DNA of 64,000 bases, from contig NZ_CP121648.1 in assembly GCF_029714205.1 (NCBI RefSeq), positions 930,001 through 994,000 of the forward strand, written 5' to 3'. A program made the position numbers and the translations under genes. Numbering within the stretch: the first letter of the stretch is position 1; every line of letters begins with the position of its first letter. This document shows, in pieces, positions 62,184-64,000 of this stretch. The notes beneath the pieces were generated by a model. That model was not told the DNA's origin and did no database searches. It saw only the letters and a program-made list of their open reading frames with translations. This DNA is from Methylobacterium sp. CB376. GTDB taxonomy: Bacteria > Pseudomonadota > Alphaproteobacteria > Rhizobiales > Beijerinckiaceae.

Positions 62184-63017
62184 ATGGACCGGTTCCCCAT
62201 GAACGCCTCCGATCTCCCCGCCTCCCTGATCCTCGTCGGCGCCGGCAAGATGGGCGGGGCGATGCTGGAGGGCTGGCTCGCGGGCGGGCTCGACGGGTCG
62301 CGCATCGCGGTCGTGGATCCCGGCGCCTCCGCCGACCTCGCGGATCTCTGCGCCCGGCGCGGCATCGCCCTCAACCCGCAGGGGTTGACGCCCCCCGAGG
62401 CGCTCGTGCTCGCCATCAAGCCGCAGGGGCTGGAGGCGGCCGCCCCCGCGGTCGCGCCCCTGGCCGGTCCCGACACGCTCGTGCTCTCGGTGCTGGCGGG
62501 CAAGACGGTGGCGAACCTCAAGGCCCGCCTGCCCGCGGCGCGGGCCGTGGTGCGGGCGATGCCCAACCTGCCGGCGAGCATCGGCAAGGGGGCCACCGGC
62601 GCGGCGGCGAGCCCCGAGACCAGCGCCCGGCAGCGCCGCATGGCCGACGCGCTCCTCTCCGGGATCGGCCTCGTCGAGTGGCTCGCCGACGAGAGCCTGA
62701 TCGACGCCGTCACGGCGGTCTCGGGCTCCGGCCCGGCCTACGTCTTCCTGCTCGCCGAGGCGCTGGCCGAGGCCGGGGCGGCCGCGGGCCTGCCGCCGGA
62801 GGTCGCCGCCCGCCTCGCCCGCCAGACCGTCGCGGGGGCGGGCGCGCTCCTCGCCGAGAGCCCCCTCGATCCCGGCACCCTGCGCCGGAACGTGACCTCG
62901 CCGGGCGGCACCACGGCGGCGGCGCTCGCCGTGCTGATGGGGGCGGGCGGGCTGCCGGACCGCCTGCGCGAGGCGGTGGCGGCGGCCAGGACCCGCTCGG
63001 CGGACCTGTCGGGCTGA
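62184..63017 (+). CDS. proC: Pyrroline-5-carboxylate reductase
   Basis: ProC reduces pyrroline-5-carboxylate to proline with NADPH, the last step of proline synthesis. The 277 residues begin MDRFPMNASDLPASLILVGA. The cofactor site is GAGKMGGAMLEGW, AIKPQGLEAA follows, then RAMPNLPASIGKGATGAAAS, and the C-terminal SGSGPAYVFLLAEALAEAGA and TSPGGTTAAALAVLMGAGGL sign the family. It is upstream of a TetR gene and probably has its own promoter. Confidence 0.97.
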   Translation: MDRFPMNASDLPASLILVGAGKMGGAMLEGWLAGGLDGSRIAVVDPGASADLADLCARRGIALNPQGLTPPEALVLAIKPQGLEAAAPAVAPLAGPDTLVLSVLAGKTVANLKARLPAARAVVRAMPNLPASIGKGATGAAASPETSARQRRMADALLSGIGLVEWLADESLIDAVTAVSGSGPAYVFLLAEALAEAGAAAGLPPEVAARLARQTVAGAGALLAESPLDPGTLRRNVTSPGGTTAAALAVLMGAGGLPDRLREAVAAARTRSADLSG

Positions 63018-63105
63018 CCCGCTACGACAGCCCGCCGCAGCGCCCCACCCTGCCGCCGCGCGCGGAACCCCCTACATGGAGGGGGAACCCGCATCGGAGC
63101 ATCGC

Positions 63106-63840
63106 ATGGCCCGCAAGCCCCTTTCCGACGACGCGCCGGCGGCCGCGCCCGCCAATCCGCGGGAGGCGATCGTCGAGGCGCTGATGCGGCTCGCCGCCGA
63201 GCAGCCCTGGAGCGACATCGAGATCACCGACATCGCCCGCGAGGCGGGGGTGAGCCTCGCGCAGTTCCGCGACCTCTTCCCCTCCAAGGGCGCGGTGCTC
63301 GGCGGCTTCTCGCGCATGATCGACAAGCAGGTGCTGGAGGGCACGGGCGACGACCTCGCCGAGGAGCCCGCCCGCGAGCGGCTCTTCGACGTGCTGATGC
63401 GCCGCCTCGACGCGATGACGCCCTACAAGCCGGCCCTGCGCCGCATCGCCTTCGCGCTGCGCGGCGACCCGCTCTCGCTCGCCGCCCTCAACGGCGTCGC
63501 CCTGAACTCGCAGCGCTTCATGCTGGCCGCGGCCGGGATCGACACCGAGGGGCCGCTCGGCCGCCTCAAGCTCCAGGGCGTGGTGATCGCCTTCGCCCGC
63601 ACCCTGGAGACTTGGCTCGAGGACGACGACCCGTCGCTCGCCCGCACCATGGCCCGCCTCGACCGCGAGATCCGCAACGGCGAGCGGCTGATGGAGCGGG
63701 CCGAGGACCTGCGCCGCCTCACGGCCCCGTTCCGGGCGCTCGGCCGCTCGCTGGTCGAGCGCGGCCGCGGCCGCACCCGCCGGCCGCCCCGCGACGAGGC
63801 CGACGACGACCGGCTGGATACCGACCCGGTCGCGATCTGA
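63106..63840 (+). CDS. TetR-family transcriptional regulator
   Basis: A 244-residue regulator from the ATG at 63106, with GGAG seven bases upstream; an earlier ATG at 63076 has no better signal. The N-terminal helix-turn-helix reads IVEALMRLAAEQPWSDIEIT, DIAREAGVSLAQFRDLFPSK. The ligand domain is of the COQ9/TetR_C_33-like kind (LRRIAFALRGDPLSLAALNG), and the tail is very charged. It may regulate the gene downstream; the ligand is unknown. Confidence 0.88.
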   Translation: MARKPLSDDAPAAAPANPREAIVEALMRLAAEQPWSDIEITDIAREAGVSLAQFRDLFPSKGAVLGGFSRMIDKQVLEGTGDDLAEEPARERLFDVLMRRLDAMTPYKPALRRIAFALRGDPLSLAALNGVALNSQRFMLAAAGIDTEGPLGRLKLQGVVIAFARTLETWLEDDDPSLARTMARLDREIRNGERLMERAEDLRRLTAPFRALGRSLVERGRGRTRRPPRDEADDDRLDTDPVAI

Positions 63841-63915
63841 GCCCGGCGCGGCCTCCGGTGACGGATCCGACACCGCGCGTTGTATAGGGGTGTCATAACA
63901 ACCGGAGGAAACGCC

Positions 63916-64000
63916 ATGGTCATGCTGGACCGCCGCACGCTGATCGGCGCCGCGGGCGTCGCGCTCGCGGGCTCCGCCGCGCGGGCCGCGCCCGAGCCGG
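63916..64000 (+). CDS. Exported protein with a Tat-type signal, cut by the window end
   Basis: The ATG at 63916 follows GGAGG by six bases. The 28 visible residues read MVMLDRRTLIGAAGVALAGS then AARAAPEP: a twin-Arg motif, a hydrophobic stretch and an AxA cleavage site. It probably enters the periplasm folded, with a cofactor or as a serine hydrolase, but the family cannot be told from the part seen. Confidence 0.7.
   Translation, partial: MVMLDRRTLIGAAGVALAGSAARAAPEP

Overview
The window comes from a very GC-rich alphaproteobacterium, most likely Methylobacterium or a close relative. The evidence is the gene content (an OxlT-type oxalate:formate antiporter and a second, decayed member of that family, a DUF6894 protein, an HWE-type sensor kinase, a B12-riboswitch TonB receptor, eutBC), GTG/TTG starts and GTGA/ATGA overlaps throughout, and coding GC that looks well above 70%. 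It is chromosomal: leuC, ruvA, argB, proC, ubiK and a tRNA-Leu are present.

Layout. 1-562: the start of a DUF6538-type tyrosine integrase running away from the 3' end of tRNA-Leu(CAG), a typical island edge. 603-6608: leuC, then a CUT1 sugar-type ABC importer (ATPase, binding protein, two permeases) with strong hairpins on both sides of the binding-protein gene. 6863-11598: a D-2-hydroxyacid dehydrogenase, a double AprI/Inh-domain protein, an iron-type alcohol dehydrogenase and an HWE kinase. 11599-14280: an accessory patch with a 47-residue membrane protein downstream of a perfect FNR/FixK box, a frameshifted GT29-like gene, an AT-rich stretch and a cobalamin riboswitch. 14281-22672: TonB receptor with PepSY partner, SDR, bestrophin, OmpA-like, LprI-like and an HD-GYP regulator. 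22673-28900: hairpins, a ModE/PBP regulator, wHTH proteins, a decayed OFA-type transporter and small secreted proteins. 29136-31978: eutBC and a frameshifted yceI. 32080-38955: ruvA, an OmpR/EnvZ-like pair, ubiK, a YbjN-like gene and exbB-exbD-tonB. 39203-46626: ROK protein, WD40 protein, polysaccharide-ligase-like membrane protein and the argB cluster. 46627-49919: transposase fragments and a lower-GC LysR/MFS pair. 49920-59458: an M20/M81/acyl-CoA ligase operon, a truncated chemoreceptor and a two-gene signalling module (MBL-receiver-GAF plus hybrid kinase). 59661-64000: oxlT, a hydrolase, proC, a TetR regulator and the start of a Tat-exported protein.

How the genes work together. Vitamin B12 links three parts: the riboswitch-controlled outer-membrane receptor, the ExbB-ExbD-TonB energy system, and EutBC, which needs adenosylcobalamin. 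Signalling genes are dense, with three complete histidine kinases, several receivers and an HD-GYP phosphodiesterase.

The most unusual structure is a dispersed repeat with five copies. Four begin exactly at the stop codon of the gene before them and lie in its sense direction; the fifth also follows a gene on its own strand. All keep a first hairpin of variable sequence, and four keep a second hairpin with a conserved 10-bp outer stem around a changing interior. It behaves like a mobile or selected 3'-UTR element.
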